This document shows, piece by piece, positions 8,489-19,518 of a stretch of 64,000 nt of DNA (positions are counted from its first letter, which is position 1; every line of letters begins with the position of its first letter). The stretch covers positions 1-64,000 of the forward strand of contig NZ_JBEXCV010000003.1 in assembly GCF_040605455.1 (NCBI RefSeq), read 5' to 3'. The notes beneath the pieces are model-generated. The model ran no database searches, was not told where the DNA came from, and saw only the letters and a program-made list of their open reading frames with translations. The DNA is from Embleya sp040605455. Its GTDB lineage: Bacteria > Actinomycetota > Actinomycetes > Streptomycetales > Streptomycetaceae. The position numbers were made by a program, and so were the translations under genes.

Positions 8489-8938
8489 TCAGGCGCGGGC
8501 GCGCAGCGCGGCCACGACGTCGACCAGACGTTGCGGGTTGCGCGAGGACAGATAGAGATAGGGCGTGGGGTCGGCCGGGTCGGTGACCTCGATCCGCGCG
8601 GCCCATGGGATGTACGCGCGCAGCACCATGAACGCGCGCGGATCCGCGTTCTCCATCCGCAGCGAGCGGGCCTGCTCGGCGTCGAGCGCGACGCCCGCTC
8701 CGAGCGCGGTCAGCGGAATCCTGGCCCGACCCGCCAGCAGCTCGGTCTCGGTCACGGTGATCCGCGCCGCGCCGTAGGCAGCGGTGGCCCACGCCGTCAG
8801 GGCACCCAGGGCCAACGCGAGCACGATGGTCGCCGCGATGCCGAAGGCCAAGCCCACCAGCCCGCCCGAGATGCCCATCAGGACGGTCAGGGCCCACCAG
8901 GAGGCCGGCACGCCGAGTCGTTCGCTGTACGCCTGCAT
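8489..8938 (-). CDS. DUF3093 family membrane protein
   Basis: This 149-residue protein has two adjacent hydrophobic helices (residues about 12-32 and 35-56), followed by a soluble domain with the segment PRAFMVLRAYIPWAARIEV characteristic of actinobacterial DUF3093. The family has no assigned function. In streptomycetes it lies next to DUF4193 and dut genes, as here. The ATG at 8938 gives MQAYSERLGVPASWW, a usual family start. Confidence 0.85.
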   Translation of the reverse strand: MQAYSERLGVPASWWALTVLMGISGGLVGLAFGIAATIVLALALGALTAWATAAYGAARITVTETELLAGRARIPLTALGAGVALDAEQARSLRMENADPRAFMVLRAYIPWAARIEVTDPADPTPYLYLSSRNPQRLVDVVAALRARA

Positions 8939-8970
8939 GGCACCAGCCTGTCATGCGTGGCCCACACGGT

Positions 8971-9864
8971 TCAGCGGGGGCCGTGCCGTCGGGTCAATCG
9001 GGCCAGGGCGCGGGTGACCCGCTCCGGAGGCGTACGCAGGCCGGTCGCCACCCCTTTGGCGTAATCCGAAAGAGCGGTCGGCGCCACCAGGTCGAGCAGC
9101 GCACCAGCCCTGGCGTCGTTGCCCACCAGGTAACGAGGCCGCGGTCGCGGCACGCTCAGCGCGACACGTACCGCGTGTGCGACCGGCGCCGGAGCGGGCA
9201 GGGTCTTGGCCCGGCGCACCACGGCGTCGGCGAGGTCGTAGGAGTCGTTGTAGGCCGACGTCTTGCGCGGCGGCAGTCGGGACATGCCGCGCTCCCAGAT
9301 GTCGGTGCCGAAGCTGCCCGGCTCGATCAACACCACCTTGACGCCGAACCCGGCCGTCTCGATCCGCAGCGCGTCGGTGATCGCGGCCAGCCCCTGCTTG
9401 CTCGCGCAGTACCAACCCACGAACGGTGACGAGACCCGGCCGGAGACGGACGAGATGTTGACGATCCGCCCGTCCCGACGCCGGCGCATCTGCGGCAGCA
9501 CCAGGCGGGCGATCCGGGCGGGCGCGATCAGGTTGGTCTCCAACTGGGCGCGGATCTGCTCGTCGTCCACGTCCTCGATCGCACCCGGCTGCGCGATCCC
9601 GGCGTTGTTGACCACGGCCCACGGGCCGCCGGCGGTCATCTGGGCGATCTCGGTGAAGGCCCGCACCGTCGATGTGGCGTCGGCGACGTCGAGCAGGACC
9701 GTGCGCACGCCCACCTCGGCGCGCTCGGCGGCCTCGCGCAGGCGCTCGGCCCCTTCCTGGGTCCTGGCCGTGCCGATCACGTCGAAGCCGGATCCCGCCA
9801 GCTCCAGGGCGATGGCAAGGCCGATCCCACCGGTAGCCCCGGTGACGACCACGCTCTTGGTCAT
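8971..9864 (-). CDS. Short-chain dehydrogenase/reductase
   Basis: This 297-residue cytosolic oxidoreductase has a classical SDR fold. The NAD(P)-binding motif TGATGGIG lies at residues 8-15, the structural NNAG near 88-91, the catalytic Ser in NISSVSG near 139, and the YxxxK pair in YCASK near 152-156. The extra 60 residues at the C-terminus, compared with 240-250 for minimal members, suggest a lipid or carotenoid type SDR. The start ATG at 9864 follows GGAAGG. The gene is 32 bp upstream of the DUF3093 gene on the same strand and may be co-transcribed with it. The substrate is unknown. Confidence 0.85.
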   Translation of the reverse strand: MTKSVVVTGATGGIGLAIALELAGSGFDVIGTARTQEGAERLREAAERAEVGVRTVLLDVADATSTVRAFTEIAQMTAGGPWAVVNNAGIAQPGAIEDVDDEQIRAQLETNLIAPARIARLVLPQMRRRRDGRIVNISSVSGRVSSPFVGWYCASKQGLAAITDALRIETAGFGVKVVLIEPGSFGTDIWERGMSRLPPRKTSAYNDSYDLADAVVRRAKTLPAPAPVAHAVRVALSVPRPRPRYLVGNDARAGALLDLVAPTALSDYAKGVATGLRTPPERVTRALARLTRRHGPR

Positions 9865-9962
9865 GCGCTTCCTTCCGTCCCGCGCCCCTTTCGGGCCGCG
9901 GCGCTGGAGGCCCCCGAGCCTCTGCGCGGGTGTCGGTCGCAACGACGGTAGTGTCCTTCGGC

Positions 9963-10544
9963 GTGAGTCGACCAACATCCCTGACCCCGCCTCCGGATGC
10001 GGTGGTGCCCCAGCCCCACCCGGACGCACCTCCTCCCGGCACCGAGCTGGGCGAGCACTACAGCGACTGCTTCGGCTGCGGCGAGGCCGCCCCCGGCGGG
10101 CTGCGCATTCGCGCGCGCGCCGGCGAGGGCGTGTCCGTGGACGCCGAGTTCACCGTTACCGCGCTGCACCAAGGAGCCCCGGGCCTGGCCCACGGCGGGC
10201 TGCTGACCTGCGCGTTCGACGAGGCGCTCGGGGCGATCGGGTACATGCTGCACACCACGGCGGTGACCGGGCACTTGGAGACGGACTTCCGCCGCCCGGT
10301 GCCGGTGGGGTCCACGCTGTACATCCACGCGTGGTGCGAGGCGGTGGCCGGCCGCAAGATCTACTCGCGCGCGGTGGGCCGGCTCGACGCCCCGGACGGG
10401 CCGGTCGCGGTCGAGGCCGCGGCGCTGTTCGTGAGCGTGGGACTCCAGCACTTCGTCGACAATGGACGTACGGAGGACGTACAGCGCGTCATGGACAACC
10501 CCGACCTGATGAAGGCGGCCCGAGCGTTCGAGGTGAACCCGTGA
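9963..10544 (+). CDS. PaaI-type hotdog thioesterase
   Basis: This 193-residue protein carries a hotdog-fold thioesterase domain of the PaaI/4HBT class, which hydrolyses acyl-CoA or acyl-ACP thioesters. The family signature GLAHGGLLTCAFDEALG lies near residues 75-91; an upstream CFGCGE stretch is common in actinobacterial members. A GTG at 9930 also opens the frame, but GTG 9963 is preferred: a TAGTGT sequence at 9949-9954 looks like a -10 box, which would put the transcript start at or next to this GTG and make a leaderless mRNA. No ribosome site precedes either start. The stop overlaps the dut GTG by 4 bp. Confidence 0.8.
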   Translation: MSRPTSLTPPPDAVVPQPHPDAPPPGTELGEHYSDCFGCGEAAPGGLRIRARAGEGVSVDAEFTVTALHQGAPGLAHGGLLTCAFDEALGAIGYMLHTTAVTGHLETDFRRPVPVGSTLYIHAWCEAVAGRKIYSRAVGRLDAPDGPVAVEAAALFVSVGLQHFVDNGRTEDVQRVMDNPDLMKAARAFEVNP

Positions 10545-11068
10545 GCACGAGTGTGGACATCCTGGTGCGCCGGCTCGACCCCGGGCTTCCGCTGCCCGCG
10601 TACGAGCACCCGGGCGACGCCGGCGCGGACCTGGTGACCGCGCAGGACGCCGAGATCGCTCCCGGTGAGCGGATGGTGCTGCCCACGGGCATCGCGATCG
10701 CGCTCCCGGACGGCTATGCCGCGTTCGTGCACCCACGCTCCGGACTCGCCGCGCGGTGCGGAGTATCCCTGGTGAACGCCCCAGGCACCGTCGATGCGGG
10801 ATACCGTGGCGAAATCAAGGTTGTCGTGGTCAACCACGACCTGCGTACGCCGGTCGTTTTTCGTCGCGGCGACCGAATCGCCCAACTCGTGATCCAACGG
10901 GTCGAGCGAGCGGGGTTCCACGAGGTCGCCGAGTTGCCCGGTTCCGGGCGCGGCGAAGGCGGCTTCGGATCCACCGGCGGGCACGCCGCGATCGGCGTTT
11001 CGAGCGCCGTGGCGGCGGGCAACGCGGGCATCGTGCAAGACTCGGCTTCCGACAGGGAAGGACTGTGA
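10541..11068 (+). CDS. dut: dUTP diphosphatase (dUTPase)
   Basis: This 175-residue enzyme hydrolyses dUTP to dUMP and diphosphate, keeping uracil out of DNA and feeding dTMP synthesis. All five trimeric dUTPase motifs are present: DAGADL near 21-26, PRSGLA near 63-68, the NAPGTVDAGYRGEIK block near 78-92, RRGDRIAQLVI near 107-117, and the glycine-rich GRGEGGFGSTG near 134-144. About 30 extra residues follow motif V. The GTG start overlaps the thioesterase stop, and the DUF3710 gene begins 1 bp after its own stop. Confidence 0.93.
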   Translation: MSTSVDILVRRLDPGLPLPAYEHPGDAGADLVTAQDAEIAPGERMVLPTGIAIALPDGYAAFVHPRSGLAARCGVSLVNAPGTVDAGYRGEIKVVVVNHDLRTPVVFRRGDRIAQLVIQRVERAGFHEVAELPGSGRGEGGFGSTGGHAAIGVSSAVAAGNAGIVQDSASDREGL

Positions 11069-11069
11069 C

Positions 11070-11888
11070 GTGTTCGGTCGTCGTCGACGCAGCGAAAAGG
11101 ATGATCTGCCCGTCGAGGAGCGCGAAGACCTCGACGACATCATCGAAGACGAGGGCGATGCCGACGAGGTGTCGAGCGACGGGGCAGCGCAAGCCTCCGA
11201 CGACTCGGACCTCGACGAGCTGAGCCGACCGATCCCGCCCGCGCCCCGGCCGGACGGTCCGTGGGACTTCGACGAGCTCGAGGACCCGCACGAGGACCGC
11301 ATCGACCTCGGCGGGATGCTCATCCCGAGCGATCCCCGGATGGAATTGCGGGTCGAGGTCTCCAACGACCTGATCATCGCCGCCACCGTGGTGCTGGAGG
11401 ACAGCGGTCTGCAGCTGCAGGCGTTCGCCGCCCCGCGCAACGAGAGCATCTGGCACGAGGTGCGCGCCGAGATCGCCTCCGGGATCACCCAGCAGGGTGG
11501 CATCGTGGACGAGCAGGACGCCGGCCTCGGCTGGGAACTTCGGGCCCAGGTGCCGGTCCAGCTTCCGGACGGCACGCAGGGCCACCAGCTGGTCCGCTTC
11601 GTCGGGTGCGACGGGCCGCGCTGGTTCCTGCGCGGAGTGATCTCCGGTCGCGCTGCGGTGGACCCCGGCGTGGGTGCCGACCTGGAGACCATGTTCCGCG
11701 ACACCGTGGTGGTGCGCGGCAACGAGCCGATGGCGCCGCGTGACCCGATCCTGCTGCGCCTGCCGGAGAACGCCCAGGTCGACCCGAACAGCGGGCTCGC
11801 GGTGCCGCCGCAGGGCGCCGACGAGGACCGCTTCGCGGGCGATCTGGACCCGTTCCAGCGTGGCCCGGAGATCACCGAGGTCCGGTAG
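11070..11888 (+). CDS. DUF3710 family protein
   Basis: This 272-residue protein belongs to actinobacterial DUF3710, usually found directly after dut. The first 70 residues are highly charged and acidic (long runs of Asp and Glu) after a basic FGRRRR start. The rest is a soluble alpha/beta domain with conserved-looking segments WHEVRAEI and RWFLRGVISG. No membrane segment or catalytic motif is evident, and the family has no assigned role. The GTG at 11070 is 1 bp past the dut stop, so translation is coupled. A strong hairpin follows. Confidence 0.85.
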   Translation: MFGRRRRSEKDDLPVEEREDLDDIIEDEGDADEVSSDGAAQASDDSDLDELSRPIPPAPRPDGPWDFDELEDPHEDRIDLGGMLIPSDPRMELRVEVSNDLIIAATVVLEDSGLQLQAFAAPRNESIWHEVRAEIASGITQQGGIVDEQDAGLGWELRAQVPVQLPDGTQGHQLVRFVGCDGPRWFLRGVISGRAAVDPGVGADLETMFRDTVVVRGNEPMAPRDPILLRLPENAQVDPNSGLAVPPQGADEDRFAGDLDPFQRGPEITEVR

Positions 11889-11910
11889 CGGCGAAAAACC
11901 CGAAGACACC

Positions 11911-11946
11911 GAAGCCCGGTTCCGCCGAAAGGCGGGGCCGGGCTTC
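11911..11946 (+). terminator. Strong two-part hairpin after DUF3710
   Basis: GAAGCCCGG (11911-11919) pairs with CCGGGCTTC (11938-11946), and an inner CCGCC-GAAA-GGCGG stem with a stable tetraloop fills the middle. It ends the thioesterase-dut-DUF3710 operon and insulates it from kdp. Confidence 0.8.
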
Positions 11947-12030
11947 GTGCGTTCCGGCGCCGGGTTCGTGGGGGTGTGGGCGACGGGCGGCGTCGGCCTT
12001 GCGGTGTTCGGTTTCGGGTTGCTTCGAATC

Positions 12031-12160
12031 TTGACGTCAAGGGCGCATCAAGAAGGCATATGGGGGCGTTAGGGCGCCGCCAACGCTTTGGGTTTTGCCC
12101 GATTAATGGGGATTTTTGACGGCTTGGAAGTGCTATCAATGTCCTCGCTACGGGCGATCA
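12031..12160 (+). promoter_or_regulatory. Candidate kdp promoter region, AT-rich island
   Basis: Between the DUF3710 terminator and the first kdp-linked gene there is a marked AT-rich stretch at 12085-12121 in otherwise very GC-rich DNA. Two TTGACG sequences (12031-12036 and 12116-12121) could be -35 elements, but no convincing -10 stands at 17 bp from either. KdpE sites in other bacteria are AT-rich, so this is the likely control region; exact elements are not resolved. Confidence 0.35.
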
Positions 12161-12190
12161 AGCGCCTGTCCGTCCCAAGGAGCATCCGCG

Positions 12191-12274
12191 ATGGCTGATC
12201 TGGCCTTCGTATTCCTGACGATCGCGTTCTTCGCGTTGGTCGTCTTGATCGCCAAGGGGGTGGCGAAGCTGTGA
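12191..12274 (+). CDS. 27-residue single-helix membrane peptide leading the kdp operon
   Basis: An ATG-started frame of 27 residues (MADLAFVFLTIAFFALVVLI, then a basic AKGVAKL end) is preceded by AAGGAGCATCCGCG, a good ribosome site. Nearly all of it is one transmembrane helix with a positive cytoplasmic end. Its stop overlaps the kdpF GTG in GTGA, exactly like the couplings within the operon. It resembles KdpF in size and topology but is a separate peptide. I recall similar small ORFs before kdpF in streptomycetes. It may be an extra small Kdp subunit or a coupling leader peptide; function unproven. Confidence 0.7.
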   Translation: MADLAFVFLTIAFFALVVLIAKGVAKL

Positions 12275-12360
12275 ACGCGGACAGCATCGTCGGCCTGAGT
12301 GTTGCCATCGCCCTGCTCGGCTACCTGGTCCTGGCCCTGATCTTCCCCGAGAGGTTCTAG
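12271..12360 (+). CDS. kdpF: KdpF, small subunit of the K+-transporting ATPase
   Basis: This 29-residue peptide is one hydrophobic helix (VGLSVAIALLGYLVLALIF) ending in PERF, the usual KdpF tail. In the KdpFABC complex KdpF is a lipid-like stabilising subunit bound between KdpA and KdpB. The GTG start overlaps the preceding peptide's stop, and its TAG stop is immediately followed by the kdpA GTG. Confidence 0.88.
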   Translation: MNADSIVGLSVAIALLGYLVLALIFPERF

Positions 12361-14021
12361 GTGAGCGTCACGCTCGCGGGGATACTCCAGCTGTCCCTGC
12401 TGATAGCCGTCCTGGCCGCGGTCCATCGCCCCTTCGGCGACTACATGGCCCGTGTGTACTCCAGCGACAAGCACCTGCGCGGTGAGCGCGTCCTGTACAA
12501 GCTGATCGGCGCCGATCCGAACGCCGAGCAGCGCTGGACCGTCTACCTGCGCAGCGTGCTCGGGTTCTCGATGTTCTCGCTGCTGGGCCTGTACGCCCTC
12601 CAGCGGTTCCAGGACCACCTCCCGTTCGACCTCGGGATGAAGCCGATCACGCCGGACCAGGCGTTCAACACCGCCGCTTCGTTCACCGCGAACACGAACT
12701 GGCAGTCGTACTCCGGTGAGACCGCGATGGGCCACACGGTCCAGATGGTCGGCCTGACCGTGCAGAACTTCGTGTCGGCCGCGGTGGGCATGGCGGTGGC
12801 GATTGCCCTGGTGCGCGGGTTCGTTCGGGTCCGCTCGGGCGAGATCGGCAACTTCTGGGTCGACCTGATCCGCGGTTCGATCCGGATCCTGCTGCCGATC
12901 GCGATCATCGGCACGATCGTGCTGGTCGCATCCGGCACGATCCAGAACCTGGCCGATCCGCAGACCGTGCAGACGCTCTCCGGCGGGTCGCAGACCATCC
13001 CCGGTGGTCCGGTGGCCTCGCAGGAGGTGATCAAGGAACTCGGCACCAACGGCGGCGGCTTCTTCAACGCCAACTCCGCGCACCCGTTCGAGAACCCCAA
13101 CGCGTTCACCAACGTCTTCGAGATCTTCCTGATCCTGGTGATCCCGTTCTCGATGCCCCGCACCTTCGGTCGCCTCGTCGGCAACCTCAAGCAGGGTTAC
13201 GCGATCCTCGCCGCGATGTTCGTGATCTGGTTCGTCGCCGTCCTGCTGATGTGGTGGACCGAGGCGCACGGCAACGGCGCGGCCCCGGAACTGGCCGGCG
13301 GAGCGATGGAGGGCAAGGAACAGCGGTTCGGCATCCCCGGCTCGTCCGTCTTCGCGGTATCCACCACGATGACCTCCACCGGCGCGGTCAACTCGTTTCA
13401 CTCGTCCTTCACCGGACTGGGCGGCGGGATCACCATGCTGGGCATGATGCTCGGCGAGATCACGCCGGGCGGCGTGGGCTCGGGCCTGTACGGGATCCTG
13501 ATCATGGCGATCCTGGCGGTCTTCGTGGCCGGCCTGATGGTCGGCCGCACGCCCGAGTACCTGGGCAAGAAGATCGGCGCCGGCGAGATGAAGCTGGTCG
13601 CGATGTACATCCTGGTGGTGCCCGCCACCATCTTGACCTTCACCGGCATCGCCATCGCGCTGCCCGGTGAACAGGCCGCGATCCTCAATTCGGATTCGCC
13701 GCACGGCATCTCCGAGGTGCTCTACGCGTTCACGTCGGGCGCCAACAACAACGGCAGCGCGTTCGCCGGGCTCGGTGCGAACACCGAGTTCTACAACACG
13801 ATGATCGGGTTGGCCATGCTGATCGGCCGCTTCGTGCCGATCTGCCTCGTGCTCGCCCTCGCCGGTCGACTCGCCGAGCAAAAGAGCATCCCGGACACGG
13901 CGGGCACCCTGCGGACGCACCGGCCCCTGTTCGTGGGCCAACTCGTCGGCGTGATCCTGATCATCACCGGCCTGACCTTCTTCCCCGCCCTGGCTCTCGG
14001 GCCGCTTGCCGAGGGATTGGC

Positions 14022-14025
<4 letters not shown>
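12361..14025 (+). CDS. kdpA: KdpA, potassium-binding channel-like subunit
   Basis: This 554-residue polytopic membrane protein selects potassium in the high-affinity KdpFABC pump. About ten hydrophobic segments are visible. The four pore-loop regions of the family are recognisable: TANTNWQSY near 115-123, GTNGGGFFNANSAHPFEN near 229-246, the TSTGAVNSFHSS region near 340-350, and TSGANNNGSAFAG near 459-471. The length is normal. GTG 12361 starts directly at the kdpF stop. The stop overlaps kdpB in ATGA. The whole block should be induced by potassium limitation through KdpDE. Confidence 0.95.
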
Positions 14026-16136
<2,111 letters not shown>

Positions 16137-16141
16137 TTCAG

Positions 16142-16876
16142 ATGGCAACCAACTTCAGTACCCGTATCCGTGTCCTGGGCGCGTCCCTTCGGGCCTTCCT
16201 CGTGCTCACCGTGATCCTGGGCATCCTCTACCCGCTGTCCATGACCGGGGTCGCACAGGCGTTCTTCAAGGACAAGGCCGACGGCTCGATGGTGAGCGTC
16301 AACGGCAAGGAAGTCGGCTCCAGCCTGGTCGGCCAGTCCTTCGACCTGGTCGACGCCGAGGGCAACGCGCGCAAGTTCGACGCGGACGGCCGCGAGGTGA
16401 TCGCCACGGCGGACGGCGAGGGCTACACCTACTTCCGAGGCGGCGGCGCGCTGACCACCGAGCAGGCCGCAGGCGTCGGCACGCAGCCGGACCCCAAGTG
16501 GTTCCAGCCGCGTCCGTCGGCCGCCAACTACGACGGCCTGGCCTCGGGCGCGTCCAACTACGGTCCCGAGAACGCTGACTTCGTCAAGCTTATCGGCGAC
16601 CGCAAGGCGCAGGTCGCCAAGTTCAACGGCGTGAGCGAGGACCGGGTCCCGGTGGACGCGGTCACCGCGAGCGGATCCGGCCTGGACCCGCACATCTCCA
16701 AGGCCTACGCGCTGCTTCAGGTGGAGCGGGTGGCCAAGGAGCGCGGCGGTCTTGACGTGGCCAAGGTACGCGCCCTGGTAAACCAGCACGTGGACGCTCC
16801 CGACGTCGGGTTCATCGGCCAGGAGCGCGTGAACGTGCTGGACCTCAACATCGCGCTCGCCAAGCTCGCCGGCTGA
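16142..16876 (+). CDS. kdpC: KdpC, ATPase chaperone subunit
   Basis: This 244-residue subunit has one N-terminal membrane helix (about 13-35) and a periplasmic-side domain that helps ATP use in KdpFABC. Typical segments are LVGQSF near 62-67, WFQPRPSA near 120-127, ASNYGP near 137-142 and DAVTASGSGLDPHIS near 173-187. It is longer than the E. coli protein (190) because of an inserted segment near 75-105 and a C-terminal tail, as is common in actinobacteria. A strong hairpin follows it before kdpD. Confidence 0.93.
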   Translation: MATNFSTRIRVLGASLRAFLVLTVILGILYPLSMTGVAQAFFKDKADGSMVSVNGKEVGSSLVGQSFDLVDAEGNARKFDADGREVIATADGEGYTYFRGGGALTTEQAAGVGTQPDPKWFQPRPSAANYDGLASGASNYGPENADFVKLIGDRKAQVAKFNGVSEDRVPVDAVTASGSGLDPHISKAYALLQVERVAKERGGLDVAKVRALVNQHVDAPDVGFIGQERVNVLDLNIALAKLAG

Positions 16877-16900
16877 CCCGGCGGTCGTGGTGGGCACGGA

Positions 16901-16932
16901 GCCGGGGAGTGCCGGTGTCGGTACTCCCCGGC
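16901..16932 (+). terminator. Hairpin between kdpC and kdpD
   Basis: GCCGGGGAGT (16901-16910) pairs perfectly with ACTCCCCGGC (16923-16932), and an inner CCG-GTGT-CGG extends the stem. It ends 12 bp before the kdpD start, so it could cut most transcription after the pump genes and lower KdpDE levels. It contains the alternative GTG at 16909, which argues against that start. Confidence 0.6.
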
Positions 16933-16944
16933 CCGAGGCAGAGA

Positions 16945-19518
16945 ATGGGTGACATGGCACGCGGCAAGCTCCGGATCTATCTCGGTGCGGCGCCCGGCGT
17001 CGGCAAGACCTACGCGATGTTGGGCGAGGGACAACGTCGGTGCAGGCGCGGCAGCGACGTCGTGGTCGGGTTCGTGGAGTGCCACGGCCGACCCGCCACC
17101 GAGGAAGCACTCGAAGGTCTGGAGGTCGTCCCCCGGCGGGACATGGTTCACCGAGGCGGCTCGTTCACCGAGATGGACGTGGACGCCGTTATCGCCCGGC
17201 GACCCAAAATCGCCCTCGTGGACGAACTCGCGCACACCAATGTGCCCGGTTCGCGCAACGAGAAGCGCTGGCAGGACATCGAGGAACTCCTCGACGCCGG
17301 GATCGACGTGATCTCGACGGTGAACGTGCAACACCTCGAATCGCTCAACGACGTGGTCGAGTCGATCACCGGTGTGCCGCAGCGCGAGACCGTGCCCGAC
17401 GAGGTGGCCCGCCGGGCCGACCAGATCGAGCTGGTCGACATGGCGCCGGAGGCGCTGCGCCGGCGGATGGCGCACGGCAACGTGTACGCGCCGGAGAAGG
17501 TCGACGCGGCACTGTCCAACTACTTCCGGGTCGGCAACCTGACCGCGCTGCGCGAACTCGCGCTGCTGTGGACCGCGGACCGGGTGGACGAATACCTCCA
17601 GCAGTACCGCAGCGAACACCAGATCGACGCCACCTGGCCGGCCCGGGAGCGGATCGTGGTCGGGCTCACCGGCGGCCCGGAAGGTGAAACGCTCCTGCGT
17701 CGGGCCGCGCGGATCGCCACCCGCGGCTCCGGCGGCGAGCTGCTCGCGGTGTACGTCTCGCGCAGCGACGGGCTCACCGGCGCCTCCCCGGAGGCGCTGG
17801 CCAGGCAGCGCGCGCTGGTCGAGTCGCTCGGCGGCACCTTCCACTCGGTGGTCGGCGAGAACGTGCCCACCGCGCTGCTGTCCTTCGCACGCGGGGTGAA
17901 CGCGACCCAGATAGTGCTCGGCAGCAGCCGACGCAAGCCCTGGCAGTACCTGTTCGGCCCGGGCGTGGGCGCCACCGTCGCGGCGCAGTCCGGCGACATC
18001 GACACGCACATCGTCACCCACGAGCACGCGGGCGTGGGACGGGTGCTGCGCCCGATGCGCTCCCCGCTGGGTCGCGGCCGGCGAATCGCGTCGTGGGCGG
18101 TGGCGGTGATCGGTCCGGCCGCGCTCACCTACACGCTGGACGCGACCCGCGACAGTCACGGCCTGTCCACCGAGATGTTGCTGTTCCTGACGGTCACCGT
18201 CATGGTCGCGCTGATCGGCGGACTGTGGGCGTCGGTGCTCACCGCCGTGGTGTCCTCGATCCTGCTCAACTACTACTTCACGCCGCCGCTGCACAACCTG
18301 ACCATCGACGACCCGGAGAACATGCTCGCGCTGGGCATCTTCGTGCTGGTCGCGCTGTCGGTGGCCTCGGTGGTGGACCTGGCGGCCAGACGTACCCATC
18401 AGGCCGCGCGAAGTCAGGCCGAGGCGCAGACACTGAGCTTCCTGGCGGGCAGTGTGCTGCGTGGCGAGCAGGCGCTGCCCGCGTTGCTGGACCGGGTGCG
18501 CGAGACGTTCGCGATGGAATCGGTGGCGCTGCTCCAGCGCGAGGAGCACCACAGCCCGTGGATGTGCGTGGGCAGCGTGGGGCCGCATCCGGCGGTCAGG
18601 CCCGAGGACGCGGACGTGGACGTGCCGGTGTCCGACTCGCTGGCGCTGGCCCTGTCGGGGCGGGTACTGCCCGCCGAGGACCGCCGGGTGCTCGGCGCGT
18701 TCGCCGCGCAGGCCGCAGTGGTCCTGGAGCGCCGACAGTTGGTCGCCGAGGCGTCCCAGGCGCGCCGGCTCAAGGAGGGCAACCGGATCCGGACCGCGCT
18801 GCTGGCCGCGGTCTCACACGACCTGCGCACGCCGCTGGCCACGATCAAGGCCAGCGTGTCCAGTCTGCGGGCCGAGGACGTGAGCTGGTCGGAGGAGGAC
18901 GAAGCCGAGCTGTTGGCGGCGATCGAGTTCGGTGCGGACCGGCTGGACACACTGATCGGGAATCTGCTGGACATGAGCCGGTTGCAGACCGGGACGGTGA
19001 CCCCGCTGATGGGCGACATCGGCTTGGACGAGGTGGTGCCGGGCGCGTTGGCCGGGGTCGCCGAGGATCGGGTGGCGCTGGACATCCCCGAGACGCTGCC
19101 CGCGGTGTGCGCGGACGCGGGCCTGCTGGAGCGGGTGCTGGCCAACGTGATCGAGAACGCGGTCAAGCACAATCCGCCGGGCCGCCGGGTGCACGTGTCG
19201 GCGGGCGCGCTCAAGGATCGGGTCGAGCTGCGGGTGGCCGACCGCGGGCCCGGCGTGCCGGACGAGTCCAAGGAGCGGATCTTCGAGCCGTTCCAGCGCT
19301 TGGGCGACGCGCCGAAGGGCAATGGGGTGGGACTCGGGCTCGCGGTCGCGCGTGGCTTTGCCGAAGCCATGGACGGCTCGCTGACGGCCGAGGACACTCC
19401 CGGCGGGGGACTGACGATGGTGCTGGCGTTGCGCACGGCCGAGCCGGCGGGCGCGGGCGAAGCCGAGGGGCGAACCCCTGCGGCCGAGGAGCGAACCACT
19501 TGGGAGGAACAGCGATGA
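16945..19518 (+). CDS. kdpD: KdpD, potassium sensor histidine kinase
   Basis: This 857-residue kinase controls kdp expression with KdpE. Its N-terminal KdpD domain has a Walker A motif GAAPGVGKT at 14-22 and the ELAHTNVPGSRNEKR segment near 95-109. A universal-stress-like domain spans about 230-365. Four close membrane helices lie near 382-482. A GAF-like region follows, then HisKA with phospho-His 625 (SHDLRTP) and an ATPase domain (NVIENAVKHN, NGVGLGLAVA). ATG 16945 is preferred with GAGG upstream; ATG 16954 is equally possible, and GTG 16909 lies inside a hairpin. The stop overlaps kdpE in ATGA. Confidence 0.93.
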   Translation: MGDMARGKLRIYLGAAPGVGKTYAMLGEGQRRCRRGSDVVVGFVECHGRPATEEALEGLEVVPRRDMVHRGGSFTEMDVDAVIARRPKIALVDELAHTNVPGSRNEKRWQDIEELLDAGIDVISTVNVQHLESLNDVVESITGVPQRETVPDEVARRADQIELVDMAPEALRRRMAHGNVYAPEKVDAALSNYFRVGNLTALRELALLWTADRVDEYLQQYRSEHQIDATWPARERIVVGLTGGPEGETLLRRAARIATRGSGGELLAVYVSRSDGLTGASPEALARQRALVESLGGTFHSVVGENVPTALLSFARGVNATQIVLGSSRRKPWQYLFGPGVGATVAAQSGDIDTHIVTHEHAGVGRVLRPMRSPLGRGRRIASWAVAVIGPAALTYTLDATRDSHGLSTEMLLFLTVTVMVALIGGLWASVLTAVVSSILLNYYFTPPLHNLTIDDPENMLALGIFVLVALSVASVVDLAARRTHQAARSQAEAQTLSFLAGSVLRGEQALPALLDRVRETFAMESVALLQREEHHSPWMCVGSVGPHPAVRPEDADVDVPVSDSLALALSGRVLPAEDRRVLGAFAAQAAVVLERRQLVAEASQARRLKEGNRIRTALLAAVSHDLRTPLATIKASVSSLRAEDVSWSEEDEAELLAAIEFGADRLDTLIGNLLDMSRLQTGTVTPLMGDIGLDEVVPGALAGVAEDRVALDIPETLPAVCADAGLLERVLANVIENAVKHNPPGRRVHVSAGALKDRVELRVADRGPGVPDESKERIFEPFQRLGDAPKGNGVGLGLAVARGFAEAMDGSLTAEDTPGGGLTMVLALRTAEPAGAGEAEGRTPAAEERTTWEEQR

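Noticed and set aside
11947..12190. c-di-AMP riboswitch before kdp
   Set aside because: The conserved ydaO-type core sequence was not recognised; the region instead looks like an AT-rich promoter.
16909..16944. GTG 16909 as kdpD start
   Set aside because: It lies inside a strong hairpin, lacks a ribosome site, and adds residues before the conserved KdpD start.
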